Source: WGAB01 sp964406105 (GTDB taxonomy: Bacteria > Hydrothermota > Hydrothermia > WGAB01). Taken from it: 64,000 nt of DNA. Location of the stretch: NCBI GenBank assembly GCA_964406105.1, contig CAYOQK010000022.1:1-64000 (forward strand), in the 5' to 3' direction. Shown piece by piece: positions 1 to 8,340 of this stretch. Positions within the stretch are counted from its first letter, which is position 1, and every line of letters begins with the position of its first letter. The position numbers and the translations under genes are program-made. The notes under the pieces were generated by a model, which searched no databases, had not been told where the DNA came from, and saw only the letters and a program-made list of their open reading frames with translations.

Positions 1-2966
1 ATCCCGAAAACTCCCAACGTCTCCAATACATCGCCACAGCGCCAAACCATCTCACCGTTCCTTCGGTAGGACGTTTAGACCTCCGGCTCTCCCCTGCTCT
101 TCTCAACACCTTCACCACTTTGCAACCCACCTACACCCAACAGGGGGAAAAGAAGGATTTTCTTGTCCACACCTTTGGATTTCGTTCTTGGATGATTTTC
201 CCCTTGCATCTGGAATCCTCACTTTTGGGTTTTTTGGTGCTCCACGCTCAAAGCCCTCATAGTCCCCTTCCTCCCTATCAAGTGCAGATGCTGGAGCAAT
301 TCGCTCACTTGACTTCCCTTCTGCTTTTTTGGGGGCTTACCCAGCATCAGCGACGCGAACAGGAACAAACCATTCAAAAGTTCTTGGATGCCCTTACCCA
401 ACTCCTGCACATCACCAACGAAGATAGTCTGCGACAAAAGATCGTAGAAGTGGCCTGTGATCTGATGGATGGCGACGCCGCCAGCTTCATGATCTACGAC
501 CGAGAAGCCCGCAGTTTCGTGATCACCGCTGCCAAAGGCCTGTCCGAACATTACGTAGAGGCCCAACGAATCCCCGGAGACCGGGTCCGCACCCTCATGG
601 GCACGGGATACACCCCGGTGTATGTGCGCAACCTGCAGGAGCGGTTCTACGGGGACCTCCACCTGATCCGCGAGGAAAACCTACGAAGCGTCATCTCCGT
701 GTTCGTACGGCGTGAGGGCGAGGTGTACGGCATCCTCAACGTGTACAGCAAGGGTGAAGTGCGGGAGTTCTCGGTGACCAAGCGGCAACTCTTCTCCTAC
801 CTGGCCGTGCTGGCCTCCTCCATCCTGGAGAACATCTACCTGTACCACGCAGCCCTGCGGCAAAGCAAGATTCTGGAAACCCTTAACGCCCTGGGACGCC
901 ACGTGATCCGTCACATCAACACCCCCGACGCCTCCTGGCAAAGCCTGCTGGCTGTAATCGCCGACATGCTCACCTGCCAACACGTGTACCTTATCCGCCA
1001 CCGCGGTGACGAGTGGGTGGAACTCTTCGGCTTTTCCCGCAAGGACCAGCAGTTCCAAGAGGAACACCTCTCCCTGGAGGACTTCAAACAACGGTTCCCC
1101 GACCTCCCCGACATCTCCGTACTTGCCGAACGGGAAGTGCACATCAGCGACGGCCAGGTGTACAACCTGTATCTCACCCAAATTGAGGACCACCAATGGC
1201 TGCTGCGGCTGGAAATGCCCCTGCTGGACCTCCTGCAGGAGGCCTACATGGATATCCTGCAAGGCATCGCCGACCTGCTGAGCCTGGGGTTGATCGGCAT
1301 GTCCCACTTTGAAAACGAGCGTCGCCGCTCTGAGGACATCGCTCTCATCAACCAAATGCTTCGGCTTACCTTCACGGCTGAAGACCCTGAAGCCGCGCTG
1401 ACGGAGATCTTTGAAAACCTGCGGCACCGCCTCCAGGCCACTTGGCTGGCCCTGGTGGACCCCAGGAAATCCGAGGACGAACAACCCTTCCGAGTGCTCG
1501 CCCCGGCTCACCCCCGAGACGAAGCCCATCTGGCGCTGAAACAGCACCGGGAGGCTCTGCTCAAAGCCCTCCGGCTCAAAGAGGTGCTCCAAACCCGCGT
1601 GCACGACCGAATTCGCTTGGGGGTCCCCCTGATTGCACGCCACGGCTCCAAGGGCATGCTCTTCTTGGAAATCCCTGCGGAACGCTACGACCCAGGCTAT
1701 ACCCCCTCTTTCCTGGAAACCCTGGCCTCAGAACTGGCCGCTGTTTTGGAAAACGTAGACCTCTCCCGCCAAACTCAGGAAACCCTCCAACGCTTGGAAA
1801 CCACCCAAATGCAACTGATTGAATCCTCTAAACTGGCCGCCATCGGCGGGTTGGCCGCAGGCGTGGCCCACGAGATCAAAAACCCCCTGTTCATCATCCA
1901 AGGCATCGTGGAGATGTGGCAACGCAAACTCCAAAGGCAACAGCCCACGGTGTCCAAAGAGGACATCAAAAAGGTGCTGGACTCCGTGAACCGGATTGAC
2001 CGCATCGTAAAGTCCCTCTTGAACTACGCCCGGAGCTCCCAGGAGAAGACCGTGGAACGTGTGCACCTGGATGAGGCCATCGTAGGCGCCCTGGAATTCA
2101 TGAAACACTCCTACGAAAAGGAAGGCATCCGGCTGAACTACGACTTTGACCCTAAAATGCCCCCTCTCCTCGCCAACCGGGGCGAGATCATGCAGGTGGT
2201 AAGCAACCTGGTACAAAACGCCCGAGACGCCATCGTCAGCAGCCAAAAGGGCGACAGCATCGTGGTGGCCACCCGGTTCCTGGGAGACACGGTGGAAATC
2301 CGGGTGTGGGACAACGGGCCCGGTATCCCACAAGAGATCCGCGAGCAGATCTTTGAACCCTTCTTTAGTACCAAACCCCCAGGCGCCGGCACAGGCCTGG
2401 GCCTCTCCATCGTAAAACGCTTAGTGGAAAAAATGGGGGGCACCCTGACCCTGAACACCGAGGAGGGCCAGTACACCGAGTTCGTGATCCACATCCCCTA
2501 CACACCTCCAAAGCCCACCCGACCGGAGACCAGCCCTTCAGACACCCCGCAACGCCAAGACCTGTTCAAGGGCAAACGGTTCCTGGTGGTGGATGACGAG
2601 GAACAGATCACCGAAATCGTGGCCAAGTATCTGCAGGACCTGGGCGCCCAGGTGGTGGTTTTCAACAACCCCAAACTGGCACAGAAGCGCGCCCGGTTTG
2701 ACCGCTTTGACGCCCTGATCCTGGATATTCGCATGCCTGAGGTAGACGGCTTCCAAATCTACGAAGACCTGCTGCAGGAAAACCCCCACAATGCCCAGCG
2801 AGTGCTCTTCCTAACCGGTGGCGTGGGGGACCGGGCCATCCGCGAGTACTTGGAAAGGAACCAACTCCCCTATCTCACCAAACCCGTGGCCTTAGACGAG
2901 CTGCGCGACGCCCTGCTGCAACTCCTGCTTCGGACCCAAGAACAAACCTCCACTTCAGACGCATGA
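1..2966 (+). CDS. Hybrid sensor histidine kinase with GAF-type sensor region and C-terminal receiver domain (5' end outside window)
   Basis: The reading frame is open from base 3, so the true start lies upstream of the window; the first in-frame start-like codon (TTG at 120) has no ribosome site. About 987 residues are visible. The N-terminal half looks like several GAF-type sensor modules and has no membrane segments, suggesting a cytoplasmic sensor. The kinase core follows: an H-box GVAHEIKNPL (phospho-His codon 1869-1871), an N-box NLVQNARDAI, a DNGPGIP G1 box and a GTGLGLSIVKRL G2 box. A receiver domain closes the protein (VVDDEE acidic pocket, phospho-Asp in LILDIRMPEVDG at 2724-2726, Lys in LTKPV). 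Phosphate could pass from His to the attached receiver; no DNA-binding output domain is present. The stop overlaps the start of the next gene by 4 bp. The signal sensed is unknown. Confidence 0.93.
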   Translation, partial: PENSQRLQYIATAPNHLTVPSVGRLDLRLSPALLNTFTTLQPTYTQQGEKKDFLVHTFGFRSWMIFPLHLESSLLGFLVLHAQSPHSPLPPYQVQMLEQFAHLTSLLLFWGLTQHQRREQEQTIQKFLDALTQLLHITNEDSLRQKIVEVACDLMDGDAASFMIYDREARSFVITAAKGLSEHYVEAQRIPGDRVRTLMGTGYTPVYVRNLQERFYGDLHLIREENLRSVISVFVRREGEVYGILNVYSKGEVREFSVTKRQLFSYLAVLASSILENIYLYHAALRQSKILETLNALGRHVIRHINTPDASWQSLLAVIADMLTCQHVYLIRHRGDEWVELFGFSRKDQQFQEEHLSLEDFKQRFPDLPDISVLAEREVHISDGQVYNLYLTQIEDHQWLLRLEMPLLDLLQEAYMDILQGIADLLSLGLIGMSHFENERRRSEDIALINQMLRLTFTAEDPEAALTEIFENLRHRLQATWLALVDPRKSEDEQPFRVLAPAHPRDEAHLALKQHREALLKALRLKEVLQTRVHDRIRLGVPLIARHGSKGMLFLEIPAERYDPGYTPSFLETLASELAAVLENVDLSRQTQETLQRLETTQMQLIESSKLAAIGGLAAGVAHEIKNPLFIIQGIVEMWQRKLQRQQPTVSKEDIKKVLDSVNRIDRIVKSLLNYARSSQEKTVERVHLDEAIVGALEFMKHSYEKEGIRLNYDFDPKMPPLLANRGEIMQVVSNLVQNARDAIVSSQKGDSIVVATRFLGDTVEIRVWDNGPGIPQEIREQIFEPFFSTKPPGAGTGLGLSIVKRLVEKMGGTLTLNTEEGQYTEFVIHIPYTPPKPTRPETSPSDTPQRQDLFKGKRFLVVDDEEQITEIVAKYLQDLGAQVVVFNNPKLAQKRARFDRFDALILDIRMPEVDGFQIYEDLLQENPHNAQRVLFLTGGVGDRAIREYLERNQLPYLTKPVALDELRDALLQLLLRTQEQTSTSDA

Positions 2967-3631
2967 ACACCCTGGTGGTTATCCCGGCATACAACGAGGA
3001 ACGCCACCTTCCTATGCTCCTCCAACGCTTGCAACGCGTGGTTTCCTTGGATCACGTGCTGGTGGTGGACGATGGTTCCCAGGACCAAACCGCCACCGTG
3101 GCCCGCCGGGCCGGCGCACAGGTGCTGCAGAACCCGGAGAATCGCGGCAAGGGATACAGCTTGTACCAAGGGTTTCGGCGGGCTTTGACCGCGGGATACG
3201 AGGCCGTGATCACCCTGGACGCCGACCTTCAACACCCCCCGGAAAAGATCCCCGAGTTCCTAAAAAAAGCCGAAGAGGGGTACCATGTGGTGGTGGGCTC
3301 CCGGTTTCACAACCTCCAGGGCATGCCTTTAGACCGCTATCTGACCAACAAAACCACCACCCTGGTGCTCTCGGTGCTGGCTGGCCAACGCCTCCAAGAT
3401 ACCCAAAGCGGATACCGCTTGATCCGGCGCGAGGTGCTGGAACGGTTTCGCCCTACCACCTTCCGCTTTGATTTTGAGTCGGAACTCCTGTTCCAAGCGG
3501 CCATGTACGGGTTTCGGATCGGCTATGTTCCCATTCCCACCATTTACGGACAGGAGAAGAGCTCCATCCACAAGGTTCGGGATACCTGGCGATTCATTCG
3601 CCTAAGCCTAAAACTCCTCACATGGCACTGA
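2963..3631 (+). CDS. Family 2 glycosyltransferase (dolichol-phosphate-mannose synthase-like)
   Basis: A 222-residue GT-A fold protein. The N-terminus LVVIPAYNEERHL, the nucleotide-binding VVDDGSQDQT and the metal-binding LDADLQHPPEKI are the usual GT2 landmarks. It probably moves a sugar from a nucleotide-sugar to a polyprenyl-phosphate or envelope acceptor at the inner face of the membrane. It lacks the C-terminal membrane helices found in many GtrB/DPM1 relatives. The start overlaps the kinase stop (ATGA) and the end overlaps surE by 10 bp, so all are translationally coupled. The sugar cannot be read from sequence. Confidence 0.88.
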   Translation: MNTLVVIPAYNEERHLPMLLQRLQRVVSLDHVLVVDDGSQDQTATVARRAGAQVLQNPENRGKGYSLYQGFRRALTAGYEAVITLDADLQHPPEKIPEFLKKAEEGYHVVVGSRFHNLQGMPLDRYLTNKTTTLVLSVLAGQRLQDTQSGYRLIRREVLERFRPTTFRFDFESELLFQAAMYGFRIGYVPIPTIYGQEKSSIHKVRDTWRFIRLSLKLLTWH

Positions 3632-4329
3632 TCCTGTTGACCAACGACGATGGCATCCGGGCTCCGGGGTTACGCACCCTGGAACGTCATCTGGCCCAAC
3701 GCCACGAGGTATGGGTGGTGGCACCGGAAACCGAGATGTCCGGCGCCAGCCACTCCATCACTCTCCACCGGCCGGTCACGCTCAAGGCCTACGGGCCCCG
3801 TCGGTTTTCCCTCACGGGTACCCCAGCGGACTGCGTGCTGGTGGCCTTGCACGGTGTGCTTCCCCGGCCTCCCCAGGTGGTCATCTCCGGCATCAACCAC
3901 GGGTACAACGTTGGGGAGGACGTGTTCTACTCTGGTACCGTGGCCGGCGCTCGGGAGGCTGCCCTGCTGGGCGTGCCGGCCTTAGCGGTATCCGTAGCCC
4001 CAGAGGCCCACTTTGACGCTGCCCTGCCCTTTGTGGACCGTTTGCTGACCTTCCTGCTACAACAGGAGCGACCTTGCCTCTTGAACCTGAACGTGCCCGA
4101 GGCCTATCCTGTGAAGGGCCTGGAAGTGGTCCGCTTGGGCAACCGAAGCTATGTAGATCCCGTGAAAAACCAGGGCAACAACCGCTTTGTGATCGGCGGC
4201 ACCGCCCAGTGGTCTGCCGAAAAGGGCACCGACCTATGGGCCCTGTCCCACGGTTATGCCGCCGTAACCCCTTTGGTGGTGGACCTGACGAACCATGAAG
4301 ATCTGGCAAGACTCCGAAGATCCCTATAA
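3622..4329 (+). CDS. surE: 5'/3'-nucleotidase SurE
   Basis: A 235-residue SurE phosphatase, close to the usual 250. SurE hydrolyses nucleoside 5'- and 3'-monophosphates with a divalent metal and is linked to stationary-phase survival. The N-terminal ILLTNDDGIRAPGL carries the paired metal-binding aspartates; SGINHGYNVG and FYSGTVAGAREAAL are the other conserved blocks. It overlaps the preceding glycosyltransferase by 10 bp and the following pcm by 35 bp. The surE-pcm pairing is a classic bacterial arrangement, which supports both calls. Confidence 0.96.
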   Translation: MALILLTNDDGIRAPGLRTLERHLAQRHEVWVVAPETEMSGASHSITLHRPVTLKAYGPRRFSLTGTPADCVLVALHGVLPRPPQVVISGINHGYNVGEDVFYSGTVAGAREAALLGVPALAVSVAPEAHFDAALPFVDRLLTFLLQQERPCLLNLNVPEAYPVKGLEVVRLGNRSYVDPVKNQGNNRFVIGGTAQWSAEKGTDLWALSHGYAAVTPLVVDLTNHEDLARLRRSL

Positions 4330-4963
4330 GGCCAAGCGTGAGTGGATGGTGGAAACCCAGATCCGTGCTCGGGGGATCCAACATCCTCGTGTGTTAGAGG
4401 CGATGCGGGTCATCCCCAGGCACCGCTTCGTGCCGCCCGAGTTCCAGGACGAGGCCTACGAAGACTATCCTCTCCCCATCGGGCACGGTCAAACCATTTC
4501 CCAACCCTATATGGTGGCCGCCATGACCGAGGCCCTGGAACCCGAGGCTCACCACCGGGTTCTGGAGATCGGCACCGGTTCAGGGTACCAAACAGCCGTT
4601 TTGGCGTACCTGGTGCGGGAGGTGTACACCATTGAGTACGTGCCTGAACTCGCCGAACGCGCCCAGCGGGTCTTGGCAGACCTGGGGTTCACCAACATCC
4701 ATTTCCGTGTGGGCGACGGCACCTTAGGATGGCCCGAAGCAGCCCCCTTTGACCGGATTCTCGTGGCTGCTGCGGCGCCTGAAGTGCCCCCACCCCTCTG
4801 GGAACAGCTGAAGCCTGGAGGCATCTTGGTGATCCCTCTGGGTGATCTCTGGGGCCAGGAACTCTACAAGATCCGCAAAACCCCGGAGGGCGAACGGGTG
4901 GACGAAGTGCTTTTCCCCTGTGCCTTCGTGCCCCTCCGGGGGGCCTACGGGTTTCGCGGCTAA
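4295..4963 (+). CDS. pcm: Protein-L-isoaspartate O-methyltransferase
   Basis: A 222-residue SAM-dependent methyltransferase that starts repair of isoaspartyl residues in aged proteins. Visible landmarks are RHRFVPPEFQDEAYEDYPLP, the family block GHGQTISQPYMVAAM and the SAM-binding motif VLEIGTGSGYQTAVLAYL. The start lies inside surE, 35 bp before its stop, so the two are coupled in translation. Its length is typical of the family and no key block is missing. Confidence 0.96.
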   Translation: MKIWQDSEDPYKAKREWMVETQIRARGIQHPRVLEAMRVIPRHRFVPPEFQDEAYEDYPLPIGHGQTISQPYMVAAMTEALEPEAHHRVLEIGTGSGYQTAVLAYLVREVYTIEYVPELAERAQRVLADLGFTNIHFRVGDGTLGWPEAAPFDRILVAAAAPEVPPPLWEQLKPGGILVIPLGDLWGQELYKIRKTPEGERVDEVLFPCAFVPLRGAYGFRG

Positions 4964-4967
4964 CCGT

Positions 4968-4973
4968 TATACT
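4968..4973 (+). promoter_or_regulatory. -10 element for a probable leaderless transcript
   Basis: TATACT lies 7 nt before the ATG at 4981, so a transcript starting at the normal distance would begin at or next to the start codon. No Shine-Dalgarno sequence and no good -35 hexamer are visible. It sits just after the pcm stop. Confidence 0.5.
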
Positions 4974-4980
4974 TTCCCGC

Positions 4981-5904
4981 ATGAGTGTGGCCCGAGGCAA
5001 AGAGTTTGATTTTCACCGGGTGACCGATCGGATCACCGCATTGGGCGGCCCCTATGCCTATGTGTACTGGGTGATCGGCGAACAGGCTCTGCTGATTGAT
5101 GCGGGCACAGTGGTCTGGGGGCGAAAACTGCGGCAGGTGATTCCCGTGTATCTGGACTATGAAGAGTTCACCTGGCACGTGCTCACCCACAGCCACTACG
5201 ACCACCTGGGCGGCACCCCAGAACTCTACGAGGCCTTCCGAGACCTTCAAATCGGCGCCCACCCCCGTGTGAAACGGGTCCTGCAAAGTCCACGGGCTCT
5301 GGAGCACATCACCCGTATGAATCAAAAGGAACTTTTGGCCTGGGGCCGGCCCCGCACCCAGGCCGAAGGGTACCGATTCCGGCCCTTTCCCATCCACCGA
5401 GAACTCACCGAAGGCCACCGGTTGCACCTGGGCGACGGCGTGGAGATTGAAGTTTTGGAAACTCCAGGGCACACACGGGACTCCCTCACCTACATCATCC
5501 ACCCGGGCGGGGTGGCGGTGGTGGGCGAAGCCGCAGGGGTCCCGAATTGGAAAGGGGATTTCATCCTCCCCCAGTTCCTATCCGATTACGAGGCATACCT
5601 GGCCTCCTTGAAGAAACTCATGGCCCGTGAGGACATTGAGGTGCTGGGGCTGCCCCACGAGCGGATCATCTTCGGCCGGTCGGCCGTGCGGGAGTACCTG
5701 CAGCAATCCTACGAAACCACTCTGGAGTATGCCCAAGACATCGCCACCGCCCTGAGGAGGCACGGCGGAGACGCAAAGGCTGCAGAAGAGGAGATTTTCC
5801 AGCGGTATTACGGCCCCAAGGAGTTGCGGCAACCGGAGTTCGCCTTCCGGGCCAATCTCCAGGCTCAGATCCGAGCCATCGCTCGCCATTTGGGCTTGCA
5901 GTAG
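4981..5904 (+). CDS. Metallo-beta-lactamase-fold hydrolase
   Basis: A 307-residue cytoplasmic MBL-fold protein. The metal site shows as THSHYDHLGG (HxHxDH) near residue 75, a third His in TPGHTRDS and a late His in LGLPHERI. The usual bridging Asp appears to be Glu in AVVGEAAG. The long C-terminal segment after the MBL core resembles the helical extension of glyoxalase II-like and related hydrolases. The substrate is unknown. It sits 17 bp after pcm but has its own -10 element and no ribosome site, so it may be expressed from a leaderless mRNA. Confidence 0.8.
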   Translation: MSVARGKEFDFHRVTDRITALGGPYAYVYWVIGEQALLIDAGTVVWGRKLRQVIPVYLDYEEFTWHVLTHSHYDHLGGTPELYEAFRDLQIGAHPRVKRVLQSPRALEHITRMNQKELLAWGRPRTQAEGYRFRPFPIHRELTEGHRLHLGDGVEIEVLETPGHTRDSLTYIIHPGGVAVVGEAAGVPNWKGDFILPQFLSDYEAYLASLKKLMAREDIEVLGLPHERIIFGRSAVREYLQQSYETTLEYAQDIATALRRHGGDAKAAEEEIFQRYYGPKELRQPEFAFRANLQAQIRAIARHLGLQ

Positions 5905-6143
5905 CCCCCCTCGCCAACACAGCGAAGGGCCTTTCGCTTAGAGATCCCCCAACCCTACACGACTGCTTGGCGGGATCCCCCGGCCGTTCACAGGGATGGA
6001 TGGAGCCCCACCCTATCGGCCATCCTGGAAGAACAAGGCGCATGGACGATCCCGGCCGAAGGGATAAACACCAAGCCCTTAGGGCTAACGGCAAGGGCTG
6101 GGCGGATTTACCTGAAACCCCGGTTAAACGGTTCCAGGGGAAA

Positions 6144-6187
6144 GATGTGGGGCGGCCCCGCCCCTGCGGGCGGGGCCGCCCCACATC
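6144..6187. terminator. Large perfect GC-rich hairpin between convergent genes
   Basis: Two perfectly complementary 20-nt arms (6144-6163 and 6168-6187) enclose a 4-nt loop. It lies in the 300-bp gap between the MBL-fold gene (+) and the split PFOR operon (-), so it can serve both directions. There is no immediate U-tract on the + side (a short T run begins at 6196) and only three Us on the - side. The remainder of 5905-6204 shows no gene or other signal. Confidence 0.7.
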
Positions 6188-6204
6188 CTCAAGACTTTTT
6201 ACCG

Positions 6205-7926
6205 TTACTCAGCGCGACGGATACCCGCCAGCTCTTGGAGCAACCGCCAGTTCTGCAAACGGTCTTCGTTTACCTGCTTCAGGAACTCCGAGGGATTACC
6301 GTTTTCGTCAAAGTGCTTGCGGAACCGGCCCTCGCCTCGGGCAAAGGTGATGAAATCAATCACCTCGCCGGTCCGAGGATTCACGTACCAGTCCTTGGTG
6401 ACCGCAGGGTTGCCTGCCAAAGAGAGCCGCTCCCGGATGGTCTTGCCCTTGCTGGGGTTGTAAATGAGCAGAGGAAAGGCCCGGGAGTACACGGCCATCT
6501 TGGCTCGCAGAGCGGCCTCGTCGTCCGCCACTCCATGCTCAGGTTGACAGGTGTTGTAGGCGATCACCACCGCCGGGCCCGGATACTCGGCAGCCTCCAA
6601 AACAGCCTGGTAAAAGTGGTTGATGTGGTACGCGGTGGTCTGGGCCACGAACACCTCCGGATGCATCATGAGGATGCGGGCGATCTCCTTGCGACGTTCC
6701 ACTTTGCCGGGCAAGGCTTTGCCGAAGGCGGCCATCTTGGCCTCCTGCCCTGTAAAGGTGGAAGTGGAGGCCTGGCCGCCGGTATTGGAGTACACCTGGG
6801 TGTCCAGCACCAGCACATTGATGTCCATGCCCGAGGCCAGCATCCGGGAAAGGGCTTGGAATCCGATGTCGTACATGGCACCATCGCCGCCCAGCACCCA
6901 GAGTTTCTTGTCTTGCCAGCCCATCTGGTTCCAGCGGGCCCGCACCCCCATGGCCACGGTGGCCGCGTTTTCAAACAGGGAGTTCATCCAGGGCACGAGA
7001 TACGGGTTAAAGGGGTAAGTAGAGCCGTACACGGTATTACAACCGGTGGCTGCCACCAGGGCCAGGTTCTCTTTGCCGTATTTGAAGCCCATGGCTGCCA
7101 GCATCATGCGGATCGTGGTGGCTTGGCCGCAACCGGCACACGAGCCCGCACCTCCCACATAAAGCAGGGAATCCCCCAGGAGCATGATGTCGGCCAGAGC
7201 CTTCTCGGTGATGTACTCCCGTGGGGTGTCGGGAAGGCGACGGAAGAAGTGGAACACCTTGCGGTACTTGGGTATTGTGTCTTCCTCCTTGGGGCGCATG
7301 ATCAGGGCATCGTAGCCCATCTCGTGGCATACGGTCACGCACTCACCGCACCCCTTGCACTTGGTGGGGTCCACGTAGATGGCAAACAGGGCAGGTTCCA
7401 AACCGCGTTTGGTGGGCAGCTCGTAAAACTTCTTGGTTTTGGCCAAATGGGCTCTGATGAGGGGCCGGTCCTCCTCAGGCACCTGTTCCAGGTACTCGGG
7501 CACCTTGGACTCGGGGATCACCTTGCCCAGAATAGCGGTGTCCGGGCACTCGGTTACGCACTTCATGCAGGCCACGCAGTTGGTGCTGATGAACTCAGGG
7601 ATTTCCAGGCCCACGTAGGAGAAATCGCGTAGGGCTCCGGTGCCTGGGGGGATGATGGACCGGGCCACGCCCACATCCGCAGGCAGCTCGGTATCGCCTA
7701 CACCCTTGCGGTATGCCCCAATCACGCGCTCGTTGAAGTCGGCCACGTACTCCTCCACGTTCAGCAGGCCCACAGAGGGCAACCGGGTTTCGTGGAGGGC
7801 CTTGTGTTCCCCCGGCAGTTTGGTAGCTGGAGCCTCTTCGGGCTCCAGAAATTCGTCAAAGAGGTCCTCGTGATGGGGGGTCTTCTGGAACTCTTCCCCC
7901 GTGGACTTCTTGTCCTGATCGGCCAT
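6205..7926 (-). CDS. NifJ-type pyruvate:ferredoxin oxidoreductase, fused delta-beta subunit (ferredoxin plus TPP domains)
   Basis: A 573-residue protein equivalent to the C-terminal half of NifJ. The ATG at 7926 is chosen because GGAG precedes it and homology begins there; the frame extends further upstream without support. About 115 N-terminal residues of unclear role precede two [4Fe-4S] motifs (CVACMKCVTECP and CKGCGECVTVC). The thiamine-pyrophosphate domain follows with CAGCGQATTIRMM, AATGCNTVYG, GGDGAMYDIGFQAL and VYSNTGGQ. Together with the alpha-gamma protein encoded upstream it should decarboxylate pyruvate (or another 2-oxoacid) with CoA and pass electrons to ferredoxin. It is the last gene of a three-gene operon, 5 bp after a CBS-domain gene. 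Confidence 0.9.
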   Translation of the reverse strand: MADQDKKSTGEEFQKTPHHEDLFDEFLEPEEAPATKLPGEHKALHETRLPSVGLLNVEEYVADFNERVIGAYRKGVGDTELPADVGVARSIIPPGTGALRDFSYVGLEIPEFISTNCVACMKCVTECPDTAILGKVIPESKVPEYLEQVPEEDRPLIRAHLAKTKKFYELPTKRGLEPALFAIYVDPTKCKGCGECVTVCHEMGYDALIMRPKEEDTIPKYRKVFHFFRRLPDTPREYITEKALADIMLLGDSLLYVGGAGSCAGCGQATTIRMMLAAMGFKYGKENLALVAATGCNTVYGSTYPFNPYLVPWMNSLFENAATVAMGVRARWNQMGWQDKKLWVLGGDGAMYDIGFQALSRMLASGMDINVLVLDTQVYSNTGGQASTSTFTGQEAKMAAFGKALPGKVERRKEIARILMMHPEVFVAQTTAYHINHFYQAVLEAAEYPGPAVVIAYNTCQPEHGVADDEAALRAKMAVYSRAFPLLIYNPSKGKTIRERLSLAGNPAVTKDWYVNPRTGEVIDFITFARGEGRFRKHFDENGNPSEFLKQVNEDRLQNWRLLQELAGIRRAE

Positions 7927-7931
7927 GATGT

Positions 7932-8330
7932 TCACACTCCTTTTGCCATTGCCCGAACAATGTCGGTCATGGAGATGACCCCGATGGGATATACCTGATG
8001 GTTCCGGGTCTCTGTGACCACCAGTCGGTGGATCCCATGTTTTTTCATGAGTTTTGCTGCCTCTTCCAGGGTGGCGTCTGGCGAGATGGTCACCACCTCT
8101 CGGGTCATGATGTGTTTGGCCGACAAGCCGCGCCACTGCTCCCAGTATTCCTCGTGAACACGGATGTTGACCAGATCGGTTTGGGAAACCACGCCGGCCA
8201 GAGTCCCATCGTCGTTGACCACCACCAGGGCCGAGATGTTCTTATCGCTCATCAGTTTGGCCACCTCCTGGATGGGTGTGTAGGGGTGGCAACTGATCAC
8301 GTTCTTGGACATAAAGTCCCGAACCTTCAT
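7932..8330 (-). CDS. Tandem CBS-domain protein between the two PFOR subunit genes
   Basis: A 132-residue protein made almost entirely of two CBS motifs: MKVRDFMSKNVISC with an ALVVVNDDGTLAGVVSQTDL strand, and HIMTREVVTISPDATLEEAA with IGVISMTDIVRAM. Such Bateman modules bind adenine nucleotides or SAM in other proteins. The start at 8330 has AGGAGGTG upstream. It lies 10 bp after the alpha-gamma gene and 5 bp before the delta-beta gene, so all three should be co-expressed. A role as an energy-sensing regulator of the oxidoreductase is inference from position only. Confidence 0.88.
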   Translation of the reverse strand: MKVRDFMSKNVISCHPYTPIQEVAKLMSDKNISALVVVNDDGTLAGVVSQTDLVNIRVHEEYWEQWRGLSAKHIMTREVVTISPDATLEEAAKLMKKHGIHRLVVTETRNHQVYPIGVISMTDIVRAMAKGV

Positions 8331-8340
8331 CCCACACCTC

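Noticed and set aside
120..122. TTG as the true start of the sensor kinase
   Set aside because: The frame stays open to base 3 and no ribosome site precedes the TTG; the gene most likely begins before the window.
6145..7632. 495-codon plus-strand open frame across the PFOR delta-beta gene
   Set aside because: Antisense to a well-supported TPP/ferredoxin protein; it begins inside the terminator hairpin and shows no family motif.
7927..8136. Longer N-terminus for the delta-beta PFOR subunit
   Set aside because: The extra 70 codons overlap the CBS gene and are Arg/His/Gly-rich without homology; the ATG at 7926 has a ribosome site.
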